Positions 28,232-37,482 of a stretch of DNA of 64,000 nucleotides are shown here, in pieces. The translations under genes were made by a program, and so were the position numbers. This stretch comes from Phycisphaerae bacterium. Its GTDB lineage: Bacteria > Planctomycetota > Phycisphaerae > Phycisphaerales > SM1A02. Position 1 is the stretch's first letter, and every line of letters starts with the position of its first letter. Under the pieces are notes generated by a model, which saw nothing but the letters and a program-made list of their open reading frames with translations, made no database searches and had not been told where the DNA came from. The stretch spans positions 355,786 to 419,785 of the forward strand of contig JAEUIT010000097.1 in NCBI GenBank assembly GCA_016795035.1, read 5' to 3'.

Positions 28232-29977
28232 ATGAACCCGCGCACTCCACGGCTTCGTCGTCTGCTCGCGTCGGTGGTCCTCCTTCCGTCGGCGCTGACC
28301 GGCGTCAGCGCCGCGCAGGCGCCCGCCGAACCGCTCGGCCGCGCGCTTGCGCTCGTGCCGTCGCGCGCGGCCGCGTTCGTCGTGGTGCCGAGCCTCAAGC
28401 GCGCGAGCGACGAGTTGCAGCAGTGCATCGAGCGCATGGACCGGCCCGACGCCGCGCTCGCGGGTCGACCGATCGACCAACTCAAGGCGGCGCTTGGCGT
28501 GAGCGTCGGCGTCGACGATCTCGGCGCGCTCGCGATCGTGCAGCTTCCGAAGGCCGATGCCTTCAGCGCGGTCGCGATCGTTCCGGTGAAGGACTCGAAG
28601 GAGTTTCTCGAGGGCAACTTCAAGCGCGCGGCCGACAAGGGCGACGACGCCTGGACGAACCCGAGCGGCACGGTGATCTACGCGAAGACCGTCGAGTCGC
28701 ATGTCGTCCTCGGCGACGACGCGGAGACCGTGCGCGGCTTCGCGACGGACGAGGGCATCGGCGCGACCGTCGCGCAGCGCCTTGGCGAGCGCGGGACGTC
28801 AGTGATGGCGAAGGGCGACGTGATCGCGTGGGCCGGCCACTCCGCGTTGCAGGCGCAGATGAAGGAAGCCGACGCGACCGCGCGGGCGCAGATGCCCGAC
28901 GGCGAACTCGCGCAACGCTTCGAGGACGAGCGCAAGCGCATGACCGAGTTGATGTCGGGGCTCGAGGACGGCGTCCTCGTCGTCGACGTCGATCCGCTCG
29001 GCGTCGGGCTTCGGACGTTCGCGAAGGCAAAGGCGGATTCCGATCTCGGCTCGCTCCTGAAGGGCGGCACGGACGGCACGTCGACCTTCGATCGCCTGCC
29101 GGCGCAGCCGTTCTACGCGATCGGACGCGTCGACATCGCGGGGATCGGCGGCATCGCGGCGCTCGAGCAGCTGCTCGCGCGCGTGCCGACCGCACCGACG
29201 TTGCCGGCATGGCTCACGTCGGCGCGCGACGACGTGCGCGGGCTCCAGTTCGGCGTCTATCCGAGCAAGCTCGGCATCGCCGCGGGCGGATTGCTGAATG
29301 ACGCGTACCTCGTGATCGAGACGCCGAAGCCCGACGTCGTCCGCGAGAGCATGCGTCAGGCGATCCTCGCGACCGCCGGCGAACTCGGCGGCGTGAAGCG
29401 CGAGCCGACATGGACGAAGGACAAGGAATTGAAGGGCGGTTCCGTCGCCGACGCGTTCGAGGTGAAGGAGACGCCGGTCCCGGGCGCGGCGGCCGGCTAC
29501 GGCCCGATCGTGTCGCAGATCGTGTTCGGCTCGCGCGGCTTCGTCGGCTTCGTGCGCCCGGTCAGCAACGCGGTGATGATGACCTTCAGCCAGCGCGTGG
29601 ATGTCCTCGAGCGCGGCGTCGCCGTGAGTTCGGGCGCGGGCAAGTCGCTCGCGAACGACGGCACCATCAAGTCGTATCGCCCGTGGCTCATCGAGAACGC
29701 CGACATCGAGGGCTTCCTCGGCGTGGGTCAGCTCGGGAAGCTGATCCAGCAGGTCGCCGGCATGGTGCCCGGCGGCAACGCGGAGTCGATGCCGAAGATC
29801 CCGACGACGGCCGAGCCGATCGCGTTTGCGGCCGAGGTCGATAAGGCGTCATTCGAGACGGCGTGCGTCGTACCGTCGACCGTGCTCGCCCTCTTCTACG
29901 ACCAGATCAAGGCGCAGATGCTCGGCGGCGGCGCCGCTGCTCCTACCGCGCCTGCAACGACGAGCGACAAGGAATGA
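28232..29977 (+). CDS. Secreted protein of unknown function, 581 residues
   Basis: An N-terminal signal peptide (LLASVVLLPSALTGVSAAQA) precedes about 550 residues without membrane segments. The layout, with LVPSRAAAFVVVPSLKRASD near the start and a repeated alpha/beta pattern of the type VLGDDAETVRGFATDEG, resembles the DUF3352-type extracytoplasmic proteins found in many bacteria; the assignment is tentative. A low-complexity Ala/Pro/Thr tail closes the protein. Its stop overlaps the folP start as ATGA, so the two are probably co-transcribed, which may be chance since no shared pathway is evident. Confidence 0.65.
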   Translation: MNPRTPRLRRLLASVVLLPSALTGVSAAQAPAEPLGRALALVPSRAAAFVVVPSLKRASDELQQCIERMDRPDAALAGRPIDQLKAALGVSVGVDDLGALAIVQLPKADAFSAVAIVPVKDSKEFLEGNFKRAADKGDDAWTNPSGTVIYAKTVESHVVLGDDAETVRGFATDEGIGATVAQRLGERGTSVMAKGDVIAWAGHSALQAQMKEADATARAQMPDGELAQRFEDERKRMTELMSGLEDGVLVVDVDPLGVGLRTFAKAKADSDLGSLLKGGTDGTSTFDRLPAQPFYAIGRVDIAGIGGIAALEQLLARVPTAPTLPAWLTSARDDVRGLQFGVYPSKLGIAAGGLLNDAYLVIETPKPDVVRESMRQAILATAGELGGVKREPTWTKDKELKGGSVADAFEVKETPVPGAAAGYGPIVSQIVFGSRGFVGFVRPVSNAVMMTFSQRVDVLERGVAVSSGAGKSLANDGTIKSYRPWLIENADIEGFLGVGQLGKLIQQVAGMVPGGNAESMPKIPTTAEPIAFAAEVDKASFETACVVPSTVLALFYDQIKAQMLGGGAAAPTAPATTSDKE

Positions 29978-30873
29978 GTCGCTCCTGGCGCGTCGGCGCC
30001 GCGCGTAAGGTCTCCCTCGAGCCGTTCGCGCTCATGGGCATCCTCAACGTGACGCCCGACTCCTTCTCGGACGGCGGCGCGCATCTCGACGTTGCAGCCG
30101 CGGTCGAGCGTGCCCGCGCGATGCACGCCGAAGGGGCCGCGATCCTCGATGTCGGCGGCGAGTCGACGCGGCCGGGCGCCGCGCGCATCGACGCCGCCGA
30201 GCAACGGCGCCGGGTCGAGCCGGTCGTTCGCGAGATTCGCCGAGCCTTGCCCGACGTCGCGATCACAATCGACACCACGCTCGCCGACGTTGCCGCCGCC
30301 GCGCTCGACGCCGGCGCCGATGGCGTCAACGACGTGTCCGCGGGCACCGAGGACGAGCGCATGCTGCCGCTCGTCGTGCGCCGCGATGTCGGGATCGTCT
30401 TGATGCATCGCGTCCTTCCGCCGGGTGACGATCGCTACAGCCATGCGCACGCGTCGTCGCTCGTCGGCGGCGACGTCGTCGAGCGCGTCCACGCGTGGGC
30501 CGTGCGGCGCGGCGCCGAGGCGCAATCGCTCGGCATCGACGCCGACCGCATCGTCATTGACCCGGGCCTTGGATTCGGGAAGACGGTCGACGAGAACTGG
30601 AGCCTGATCGCCCGCTCCGGCGAGCTTGCGAGCGCCGGCTATCCCCTCCTGGTCGGCGCGAGCCGCAAGAGCTTCGTCGGTCACGTCACCGGCGTGAAGG
30701 ACCCGGCGCACCGCGTTGCAGGCAGCCTGATCGCGGCCGCGATCGCGTTCGCGGCCGGCGCGGCGATCATCCGGACCCACGACGTGCGCGCGACGCGCGA
30801 GGCGCTTCTCGCGACGGGCGCGGCGCTCCGGGCGACGCGCGCAGACGACGATGCCTCATCCGGTCACGCGTAG
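29974..30873 (+). CDS. folP: Dihydropteroate synthase FolP
   Basis: 299 residues. It joins 6-hydroxymethyl-7,8-dihydropterin pyrophosphate to p-aminobenzoate in folate synthesis and is the sulfonamide target. Signature motifs: GILNVTPDSFSDGG (about residue 23), DVGGESTRPG, DTTLADVAAAALDAGAD, DPGLGFGKTVDEN, GASRKSFVG and the terminal IIRTHDV, all in order. The start is coupled to the preceding gene (ATGA). The final 10 bases overlap the convergent gene. Confidence 0.96.
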   Translation: MSRSWRVGAARKVSLEPFALMGILNVTPDSFSDGGAHLDVAAAVERARAMHAEGAAILDVGGESTRPGAARIDAAEQRRRVEPVVREIRRALPDVAITIDTTLADVAAAALDAGADGVNDVSAGTEDERMLPLVVRRDVGIVLMHRVLPPGDDRYSHAHASSLVGGDVVERVHAWAVRRGAEAQSLGIDADRIVIDPGLGFGKTVDENWSLIARSGELASAGYPLLVGASRKSFVGHVTGVKDPAHRVAGSLIAAAIAFAAGAAIIRTHDVRATREALLATGAALRATRADDDASSGHA

Positions 30874-31940
30874 TACTGGCCGAAGCGATTCGTGATGAAG
30901 TCTTCGTAGTTGATCTGCTCCATCCGCACGAATCCCTTCGCCTGGATCTTGCCGGTGAGAAGGAGATCGAGCACGGCACAGACGCCCGCCGCGGTCGTGA
31001 TCTGGATGCCCGACCAGTTCTCCTGGTCGATGATGCGATGGAAGACGGTCTTCGCATAGGTGCGCTCGGTGAGACGGCCGCGATACGTGCCGGTCGCCGA
31101 CACGAAGATCACGATCTGGTCCTGATACGTCGTCGGCAACGCGCGCTCGAAGATGCGGCCGAGCTCGTCGCGATGGTCGCGCATGCGCAGGTCGTCCAGC
31201 AGGAAGCGCATGAGCCGGTTGTGTCCGGGGTAGCGGATCGTCTTGTAGTTCAGGTTCCGCACGCGGCCCTTCAGCGTGTCGGCCAGCGTGCCCAAGCCGC
31301 CCGAGGTGTTGAACGCCTCGTACTCCACGCCGTCGATCGTGAGCCGCTCGAGGTGCTCCATCGCGGGCACCGACACGAGGCGACCGTCGACGAGCGACTC
31401 GCACGGATTGCAGTACTCGTTGATGAGGCCTTCGGTCGACCACGTCAGGTTGTACTTGAGTTGGTTGTCGGGGTACCGCGGAAGCGCGCCGACGCGGAGC
31501 CGGAGATCCGTCACGTCGGTCATCGGGCGGACGAGATGCGTCGCGACGATCGTGATGAAGCCGGGCGCGAGGCCGCACTGCGGCACGAAGGCGGTGTCCG
31601 AGCCGTGTGAGAGTTCGAGCACGCGCTTGGTGACGGCGACGTCTTCCGTCAGGTCGAGGTAGTGGACGCGGGCGGCGCGGGCCCGCTCGGCGATCAGCGG
31701 GTTGCAGTGGAAGGGGGCGCAGCTGATGACGGCCGCGCAGCCCTTCAGGAGGCGATCGAGGGCTGCAACGTCGTGAAAGTCGAAGACGTGGCCTTCGACG
31801 GTCGGGTACAGCTTCGTCAGATGCTCGACGCTGGCCGGGATGTTGTCGGCAACTCGGACCTTGTAGTCGCCGCAGGTGGCGAGCATGTGGGTCGCCATAC
31901 GTCCGATTTTGCCTGCACCGATGATCGCGATGTTCTGCAT
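30864..31940 (-). CDS. Saccharopine dehydrogenase family oxidoreductase
   Basis: 358 residues. The N-terminal Rossmann fold, NIAIIGAGKIGRMATHML, binds NAD(P), and the family's PFHCNPLIAERARAARVHYLD and CGLAPGFITIVATHL motifs follow. A C-terminal catalytic/dimerisation domain includes STEGLINEYCNPCESLVDG and NTSGGLGTLADTLKG. Members act in lysine biosynthesis or degradation or in polyamine synthesis; which reaction applies cannot be told from the sequence and no pathway partner is adjacent. The ATG at 31940 is chosen over an upstream GTG. Confidence 0.87.
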   Translation of the reverse strand: MQNIAIIGAGKIGRMATHMLATCGDYKVRVADNIPASVEHLTKLYPTVEGHVFDFHDVAALDRLLKGCAAVISCAPFHCNPLIAERARAARVHYLDLTEDVAVTKRVLELSHGSDTAFVPQCGLAPGFITIVATHLVRPMTDVTDLRLRVGALPRYPDNQLKYNLTWSTEGLINEYCNPCESLVDGRLVSVPAMEHLERLTIDGVEYEAFNTSGGLGTLADTLKGRVRNLNYKTIRYPGHNRLMRFLLDDLRMRDHRDELGRIFERALPTTYQDQIVIFVSATGTYRGRLTERTYAKTVFHRIIDQENWSGIQITTAAGVCAVLDLLLTGKIQAKGFVRMEQINYEDFITNRFGQYYA

Positions 31941-32213
31941 GGGGAGCACCTGGCCCTTGGCCCGAGGGGGGCGAACCGTTCCGCGGGGACGCCGACGGAC
32001 CGCCGAGACGCACTCGGGACCGGCAACGATCGGCGGATCGCCCGAATGGGCTGAGCCGAAGGGGCAGGATGGTACGGGCTGGCAAAATCCATGGGGTTGC
32101 GCTCTTCGCTGTAGCGCGATCGCCTCTTCGAGCCTCCAACGACCGCCGTCACTCGACGCGCCGGGGCGGATTGCTACGATCCCGTCCCTTTCACCCGACT
32201 AGGAGTGTTTGCA

Positions 32214-32543
32214 ATGGCTGGAGCAGCGACGTTGACCTTCACCGACTCGAACTTCGACGCTGAGGCGACGGGTCACTCCGCGCCCGTTCTCGTCGACTTC
32301 TGGGCCCAGTGGTGCGCCCCGTGCCGCGCCCTCTCGCCGACGATCGATCAGCTCGCCACCGATTTCCAAGGCAAGGCCAAGGTCGGCAAGGTCGACATCG
32401 ACAGCAACCAGAAGCTCGCCATGAAGTTCGGGATCCAGTCGATTCCGACCGTGGTCCTCCTCAAGAACGGCGAGATCGTGAAGAAGTGGGTCGGCATTCA
32501 GCCCAAGAACGTCATGGCCGACGCGATCTCCGCCGCGCTCTAA
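32214..32543 (+). CDS. trxA: Thioredoxin
   Basis: 109 residues, the standard length. The redox motif WCAPC lies at about residues 33-37 within VDFWAQWCAPCRALSPTID; the cis-proline loop is QSIPTVVLLKNGE. It reduces protein disulfides in the cytoplasm. An AGGAG ribosome site at 32200-32204 decides the start, and a TACGAT -10 box lies near 32175, giving a leader of about 35 bases, unlike the leaderless genes nearby. A strong hairpin terminator follows. Confidence 0.96.
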   Translation: MAGAATLTFTDSNFDAEATGHSAPVLVDFWAQWCAPCRALSPTIDQLATDFQGKAKVGKVDIDSNQKLAMKFGIQSIPTVVLLKNGEIVKKWVGIQPKNVMADAISAAL

Positions 32544-32595
32544 GCCGCTGACGCGCTGCCGATAAGCGATTTCGCGCCATCAACACGGCAGAAGG

Positions 32596-32634
32596 ACGGC
32601 GCGAAGCGTGGACGGAGCTCCCGCTTCGCGCCGT
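32596..32634 (+). terminator. Hairpin terminator after trxA
   Basis: ACGGCGCGAAGCG (32596-32608) pairs perfectly with CGCTTCGCGCCGT (32622-32634), a 13-bp stem, followed by TCGATTT. Confidence 0.7.
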
Positions 32635-32738
32635 TCGATTTGAAGGTCTGGGCGTAATCCGCTACCTTCATCGACTCGCATTCGGTGGCCGAGCCCAACT
32701 CGGCCAGGCAGTTTGCCGACAATCGAAGAGCAAGCACT

Positions 32739-32811
32739 GGGCCTGTAGCTCAATTGGGAGAGCGCTTCCATGGCATGGAAGAGGTCGTCGGTTCGAGCCC
32801 GATCAGGTCCA
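32739..32811 (+). tRNA. tRNA-Ala (anticodon GGC)
   Basis: 73 bases fold as a full cloverleaf. The acceptor strands are GGGCCTG and CAGGTCC with one G-U pair, the D arm is GCTC...GAGC, the anticodon stem is CTTCC/GGAAG with loop ATGGCAT (anticodon GGC), and the T arm has GGTTCGAGCCC. The discriminator base is A and CCA is not encoded. A terminator hairpin begins seven bases later. Confidence 0.95.
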
Positions 32812-32817
32812 CTGGCA

Positions 32818-32853
32818 CCGCCCGCCGCGCCCCCGCGGCGGGCGGTTGCGTTT
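32818..32853 (+). terminator. Intrinsic terminator after tRNA-Ala
   Basis: CCGCCCGCCGCG (32818-32829) pairs with CGCGGCGGGCGG (32834-32845) around CCCC, followed by TTGCGTTT. Confidence 0.8.
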
Positions 32854-32871
32854 CACGGAGACGGTTGCGTC

Positions 32872-33432
32872 TCAACGTGCAGGTGACGTTCCGGCGGAAG
32901 CCGGCGACGCACTTCGGGCCGAGTCGCCGCGCGGAAGAAGCGATGCGCCGCCGAAGCGCACGCCCGCATCGAGCGGCGTGAAGAGCTCGACGGCCAGGAG
33001 CTGCGAACTGCCTCCATGCGTGTCGGGGTTGGTCGGGGTCATCGACGCGATGACGAGGATCGGCCCCGTGCCGTCCGGAACGTGCGCCAGCGGATCGTGC
33101 TCGCCTTGGCGATAGAAGCGCACCTGATCCACGAGCGTCTGGTGCGCCGAACTTCGGTACCACTCGACCGTCGCCGCCTTGTCGCGGAACATCGCGAAGA
33201 TCGCGCGCTTCTGCCCCACCTGCCCGGCCTCGGCGCTCAGGCAGCCGGGCGATTGTCGCAGCGCAGCGAGCGTGGTCGGAATCCAGCGGCGATCGATCTC
33301 GACCACTCGGTCCTCCGTCGTCGTCGCGCCCGGCACGAGGACTCGGTCGACCGTCTGGCGGTTGGCACAGCCGGCGGCGACTGCGAGAAGACTTGCTGCC
33401 GAGATGCCGGCCCACACGGTTCGTCGTTGCAT
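32872..33432 (-). CDS. Putative lipoprotein, 186 residues
   Basis: The N-terminus carries a lipobox, LLAVAAGC, so the protein is lipidated and membrane-attached. GGAGG precedes the ATG. The mature part includes DRRWIPTTLAALRQSPGCLS and VASMTPTNPDTHGG-like text with no enzyme motif I recognise; the tail is serine- and alanine-rich. It runs towards the tRNA-Ala terminator and is co-directional with, and 12 bases downstream of, the large glycosidase gene. Confidence 0.72.
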   Translation of the reverse strand: MQRRTVWAGISAASLLAVAAGCANRQTVDRVLVPGATTTEDRVVEIDRRWIPTTLAALRQSPGCLSAEAGQVGQKRAIFAMFRDKAATVEWYRSSAHQTLVDQVRFYRQGEHDPLAHVPDGTGPILVIASMTPTNPDTHGGSSQLLAVELFTPLDAGVRFGGASLLPRGDSARSASPASAGTSPAR

Positions 33433-33444
33433 GCGTTCCTCCAG

Positions 33445-36231
33445 TCAGTTCAGGATCACGATGTCGTCGACTCGTTCGGGCGGCGTCACCCGCATCGTCG
33501 TCACGTGACCGTCGCGGATCGAACCCTCGAGCACGGTGTTCTTGGGTGCGTGCACCTTGAAGTCACAGTCCCAGCCGCGCGGCCACGCGGGCAAGACATA
33601 GATCGTGTCGCCCACGGGCTGCACGAGCATCGCCTGCAACGTGGTGAGGATGTTCGAGCCGTGGTCCTGGTCGGGCACCCAGTCGTAGTTGGGGCCCCAG
33701 AAGGCGGGGAAGCGGCTCTTCGAATCGGTGGCCGAAGCCCGGCTCGCGAGCATCGCCGCCGCGGCGTCGCCGAGGCCGAGGTATGCCGCGTGGATCGAGT
33801 CTTGGCACCAGCCGCGGTTCGCGCGATTCCTGCGAGCGTCGAAGGTCCGACGCCCGACGTCGAGGCCCTCGTGGCCGACGCTGAAGAGTCGGTACGGGAA
33901 GACCGCGTAGAGCTCCGGGTTCTCGACGTTCGCGAGCGCCTCGAATCGCCGCGCCGGCTGCAACGTGGAGCCGGCGTCGGTCGCGCCGATCGGAATCGGA
34001 GGGAGCGCCGCGCGAAGGTCTTTCGCGCGGGAAACAAGTTCGTCGTGCGGCGCGAGCAACGACGAGTCGACGCGGAGAAGCCGGTCGATCGCGTCATTGA
34101 GGCCTGCGATTTCCGGCAGGGGATCGCTCGCGTCGTGCCACGTTTCGAGCGACGCGGCGGGCTCGATGACGAGACGGCCTTCGGCGTTGCGCGGGAAGAA
34201 CGTCGCATAGAAGCCGAGCACGCTCGTCGCGAGCGGGACGACGGTCGACTCGAAGAACGCGGCGTCGCGCGTGTAGTCGTGGCGCTCGAGCGCCATCACG
34301 AGGAGTTCGATCGAGCCGCTGCGATAGTGGCGGATGTACGGATTGCGCACCTCGCCGTCGGGCACGCCGTCGCGCTCCCAGCCGAAACTCGCGTTGTCGG
34401 GCAAGCCCCAGAAGTAGATCGTCTCGTGGAACGCCGCGGCGTCGGGCGCGAGCCGCGCACCGAACCGCTCGCGATGCACGGCGCGGAGAAGCGGCAGCGC
34501 GTCGACATACATGCGGAAGAAGGCGTCGGTGAGATCGACGTCGCCCGACGCGAACATCGGCCAGTAGATCAGGCGCGTGTTCTGGAACCAGTAGCCCGGT
34601 CCCCAGCGGCGATAGTCGGGGTCGCCGTCGTCGTGGCCGGCGCGCCCGATCGTGAAGAGCGAGCCGTTGAACTTGATCGGCATCGCGCCGCGGCCGGCAC
34701 ACGCGTTCATGTAGCGTTGCAGGACATAGCCGCGCTCGATCGCGTCGGTCGGCGCCGGCAGCGGCTCGGTCGAGGCGACCGGCATGCCGTCGATGAAGAG
34801 GTGGCGCTGTCCGGTCGTGGCGTCGTAGGCGCCCGCCACGAAGGTGCGTCGTCCGGGCTGGAGCCGCGCGTCGAACGTCACGGCGGGATCGCCCGCGATG
34901 AAACGCAGAGAGTTGCCGGGATAAGTGTCGAGCACCCAGCCTTCGGCGCTGCCGACGGCGCACTTGTCGATGATGCGGCCGCCGCCCGGATGATGGGTCT
35001 CGGGCGTGATCCACGCGAGCAGCGTGACGCCGTTCACGGCGTCGAGCGCGGGGGCGTCGTCGATGCGCCGCGCGTCGCCGTCGCGCCAACTGAGCACCGT
35101 GCCGTCGGGGGTCGCTCGCGAGTCGCTCGCGATCGCGGCGATCTCCGCCTCGGTGAGCGTGCGATCGACGACGACGATCCGCTCGATCGAGCCCTTGAAC
35201 GCGTTGGAACCGTTCGCGTCGGTTCCGATCGCGACCGGGTTGGGGTTATTGGGCAATGGGTGCACGGGCCCCGCGCCGTTCGAGGAGATGCGAATCCACG
35301 ATCGCGTCCAGAACTCGTTCCACCACCGGCGATGCGCCGCGCGCGTCGCGTCGCTCGTCGGCGCCGCCGCATCGCGAAGCTCGCGCAGGTCGGCGACGAA
35401 CGCGTCGGGCTCGGCCGACGGCTGCGTCAGCGCCCACGTCTCGATGGTGTGGTGCCGGCGGGCTTCGGTCGATCGCAGCGTCCACGCGTCGTTCGGCGCG
35501 AATCCCTCGGCGGTGATGCGTCCGCCGAAGGTGCGATGCAGGATCGGGTCGTCGAACGACGCCAGCAACGGGGAGATCGACTGGAGCGCGAACGTCGCGG
35601 GAATCGGCGTGCGCTCATTGCGGTGATACCACGCGATCTCGCCCACCTCGCCGCTCCGCGTTGCAGGCAGGAAGGTGTCGGGCGACGTGACGGTCGGCTC
35701 CTTCGGCGGCTTGCCCCAGTCGACGCAGTAGACGTCGCTCCACGTGACCTCCTTCACCGTGCGCGGCTCGAGTCGCCACGGATCGAGCTGGACCTCGACG
35801 TTCACCGGCAACGTGGAGTCGACGTCGACGATGCACACGGGTCGATGCGCGTCGACGTAGACCGCGAGGTTCGTCGGCGCGTCGGCCCGGCCCATGGAGA
35901 TGTCGATGACGCCGTTCTCGAGGTCGAGCCGCTGCACGAATCGAGGCTCGCGCTCAAGTGGGCTCGGATCGAGGCGCACGCGCACACGGCCGAGCTTGAG
36001 GAGCCGGGCGTTGTCGTCCCAGGCGTCGGTCTTCGCGAGGAAGAGGGAGAGCGTGCCGTCGGGTTCGACCCAGACGTTCGCGGCAATGTCTCCGTTGCCG
36101 ATGGGCATCGAGCCATGTTCGTCGCGGCTCGGCGACGTCCACACGACGTCATGCCGACCCACCGGATCGGCTGCAACGACGAGCATGGCCATAAGGGGGG
36201 CCACAAGGGGGGCGAGAAGAGGGGCGAGCAT
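33445..36231 (-). CDS. Secreted glycoside hydrolase with inserted LamG domain
   Basis: About 928 residues with an N-terminal signal sequence that lacks a strong basic region. The first 100 residues (VVWTSPSRDEHGSMPIGNGD, then SLFLAKTDAWDDNARLLKLG) match the DUF5703/GH95-type N-terminal domain of alpha-L-fucosidases and relatives. A six-hairpin catalytic domain begins near residue 300 (RRWWNEFWTRSWI) and resumes near 500 (LQRYMNACAGRGAMPIKFNG, WGPGYWFQNTRLIYWPMFAS). Between them, residues about 320-495 form a LamG/concanavalin-like insert with GVTLLAWITP and GRRTFVAGAYDATTGQRHLF. The substrate is unknown, but an algal or plant polysaccharide is likely; a fucose-salvage gene lies 10 kb away. 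The start may be a later ATG at 36192. Confidence 0.8.
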   Translation of the reverse strand: MLAPLLAPLVAPLMAMLVVAADPVGRHDVVWTSPSRDEHGSMPIGNGDIAANVWVEPDGTLSLFLAKTDAWDDNARLLKLGRVRVRLDPSPLEREPRFVQRLDLENGVIDISMGRADAPTNLAVYVDAHRPVCIVDVDSTLPVNVEVQLDPWRLEPRTVKEVTWSDVYCVDWGKPPKEPTVTSPDTFLPATRSGEVGEIAWYHRNERTPIPATFALQSISPLLASFDDPILHRTFGGRITAEGFAPNDAWTLRSTEARRHHTIETWALTQPSAEPDAFVADLRELRDAAAPTSDATRAAHRRWWNEFWTRSWIRISSNGAGPVHPLPNNPNPVAIGTDANGSNAFKGSIERIVVVDRTLTEAEIAAIASDSRATPDGTVLSWRDGDARRIDDAPALDAVNGVTLLAWITPETHHPGGGRIIDKCAVGSAEGWVLDTYPGNSLRFIAGDPAVTFDARLQPGRRTFVAGAYDATTGQRHLFIDGMPVASTEPLPAPTDAIERGYVLQRYMNACAGRGAMPIKFNGSLFTIGRAGHDDGDPDYRRWGPGYWFQNTRLIYWPMFASGDVDLTDAFFRMYVDALPLLRAVHRERFGARLAPDAAAFHETIYFWGLPDNASFGWERDGVPDGEVRNPYIRHYRSGSIELLVMALERHDYTRDAAFFESTVVPLATSVLGFYATFFPRNAEGRLVIEPAASLETWHDASDPLPEIAGLNDAIDRLLRVDSSLLAPHDELVSRAKDLRAALPPIPIGATDAGSTLQPARRFEALANVENPELYAVFPYRLFSVGHEGLDVGRRTFDARRNRANRGWCQDSIHAAYLGLGDAAAAMLASRASATDSKSRFPAFWGPNYDWVPDQDHGSNILTTLQAMLVQPVGDTIYVLPAWPRGWDCDFKVHAPKNTVLEGSIRDGHVTTMRVTPPERVDDIVILN

Positions 36232-36336
36232 GGGGTCGGCAACGCGGAAGGACTTGGGAGCGTACCGACGAGTCGGGGCGCGACTGCACGGGCGGGCCTG
36301 TTCGATACGCTCTCGGCCTTCGCATCGGAGAGGGAT

Positions 36337-37065
36337 GTGGACCGCGATCCGACACCGCCAACGCCAACGCTCGAGTCGCCCGACTACGCATGCGCGACGT
36401 GCGGCTATCTCTGCGTGACGCGGGCGGAGGTGTGCCCGGAGTGCGGCGGTCGCTCCATCGTCGCGCGACAGCGGCGGGGGCTGCCGTCCCGCGCGACCTA
36501 CGTGCTCCTCGCGTTCGCCTTGGCCACGTTCGCATGCGCCGCGGTGGCCTTCGTCCTGCAGATGACGATCCTCTCGATCGTCGGAGGCGTCGTGGCCGTC
36601 TTCTGCACCTCGTTCGCCACGCGCTACCAGAACAACCTCAACTCAAAGGCGCTCTTGGCGCTCGTCGTCGCATGGATCGCGATGGCCATCGGACTTGTCG
36701 GACTGATGTACCGGTCCCAGGAACTCGTGGGCCTCGGCATCACCTTCCTCACGCCCATCCAAGCGGCGCTCGTCGTCTGGCACATGCAAGAGTCGCGACG
36801 CCGCGACCACGCGCTCGTCGCTCATCTTGTCGGCTTTCTCGTCCTCCTCGCGCTGCCGCTTCAGGTCGGCTTGGGCGTGATACTCGTCGGCGGGCAGCAG
36901 ATCATCTCCGCGTTGCCTGTCGGCGCCACTTGGGACGTGATCGCGCTCGTCGTCGGAGTCCCCGCGTTCGTCGTCGCGATGATCGGAAGCTCGATCGCTG
37001 CGGCGCTCGAAGCGGTGGCGCGCCGCGAAGGGCCGAGCGTCACACTCCGCCGCCCGCGTGGATGA
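36337..37065 (+). CDS. Zinc-ribbon membrane protein
   Basis: 242 residues from a GTG preceded by GGAGAGGG. The N-terminal ribbon is CATCGYLCVTRAEVCPECGG; six membrane helices follow. It is of the same general class as the array at 19-26 kb but with more helices and no PH-like domain. It diverges from the glycosidase gene, and its last 26 bases overlap the convergent lipoprotein gene. Function unknown. Confidence 0.7.
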   Translation: MDRDPTPPTPTLESPDYACATCGYLCVTRAEVCPECGGRSIVARQRRGLPSRATYVLLAFALATFACAAVAFVLQMTILSIVGGVVAVFCTSFATRYQNNLNSKALLALVVAWIAMAIGLVGLMYRSQELVGLGITFLTPIQAALVVWHMQESRRRDHALVAHLVGFLVLLALPLQVGLGVILVGGQQIISALPVGATWDVIALVVGVPAFVVAMIGSSIAAALEAVARREGPSVTLRRPRG

Positions 37066-37435
37066 AGCGCATCGCTTCCTTGTCGAGGTCGTCGAAGTCC
37101 TCCCGCTCGAGCCAGAGCGCGAGCTCGTCGTCGAGCGGTCGTAGCGCCGCCGTGAGCCGCTCGACTTCGGCGGTCTCCTCCGGGGTCTTCGCGCGGCGGC
37201 CGATCGACTTCATGTACGCGTTGAACGCGTCGGCGGCGGCGCGATGCTTCTTGCAGAGCGCTCGGAAGGTGTCGAACTTCGAGTCGTTCGAGCGTGCGAC
37301 GATTTCGGGTGACGGTGCGCCCTTGTCAAAGACCTCGGCCGCGCGCTTGTCCACCGGGCGATCCGCCGGTTCTTCGCGCCCGCAGGCGGCAACGCAGAGA
37401 AGGAGAGCGCAGAGAGCGATCGTGACGCGAGGCAT
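37040..37435 (-). CDS. Small lipoprotein, 131 residues
   Basis: The lipobox LLLCVAAC is followed by a charged helical protein (CKKHRAAADAFNAYMKSIGR, ETAEVERLTAALRPLDDELA). TACTCT lies six bases before the ATG, a probable leaderless promoter. No family is recognised. It may simply be an anchored periplasmic helical protein. Confidence 0.65.
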   Translation of the reverse strand: MPRVTIALCALLLCVAACGREEPADRPVDKRAAEVFDKGAPSPEIVARSNDSKFDTFRALCKKHRAAADAFNAYMKSIGRRAKTPEETAEVERLTAALRPLDDELALWLEREDFDDLDKEAMRFIHAGGGV

Positions 37436-37441
37436 GGCGAA

Positions 37442-37447
37442 AGAGTA
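37442..37447 (-). promoter_or_regulatory. -10 box of lipoprotein gene at 37435
   Basis: TACTCT on the reverse strand, six bases (TTCGCC) before the ATG. Confidence 0.45.
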
Positions 37448-37482
37448 ACGGTTGCGGCGTTTGCCCACAGCGCCCGTGGGCG

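Noticed and set aside
33016..37065. A forward open frame of over 1,300 codons across the glycosidase gene.
   Set aside because: It is antisense to a clear secreted glycosidase with recognisable motifs, is extremely Arg/Val/Asp-rich and has no domain until its last 243 codons, which are the real zinc-ribbon gene at 36337. Long antisense frames are expected at this GC content.
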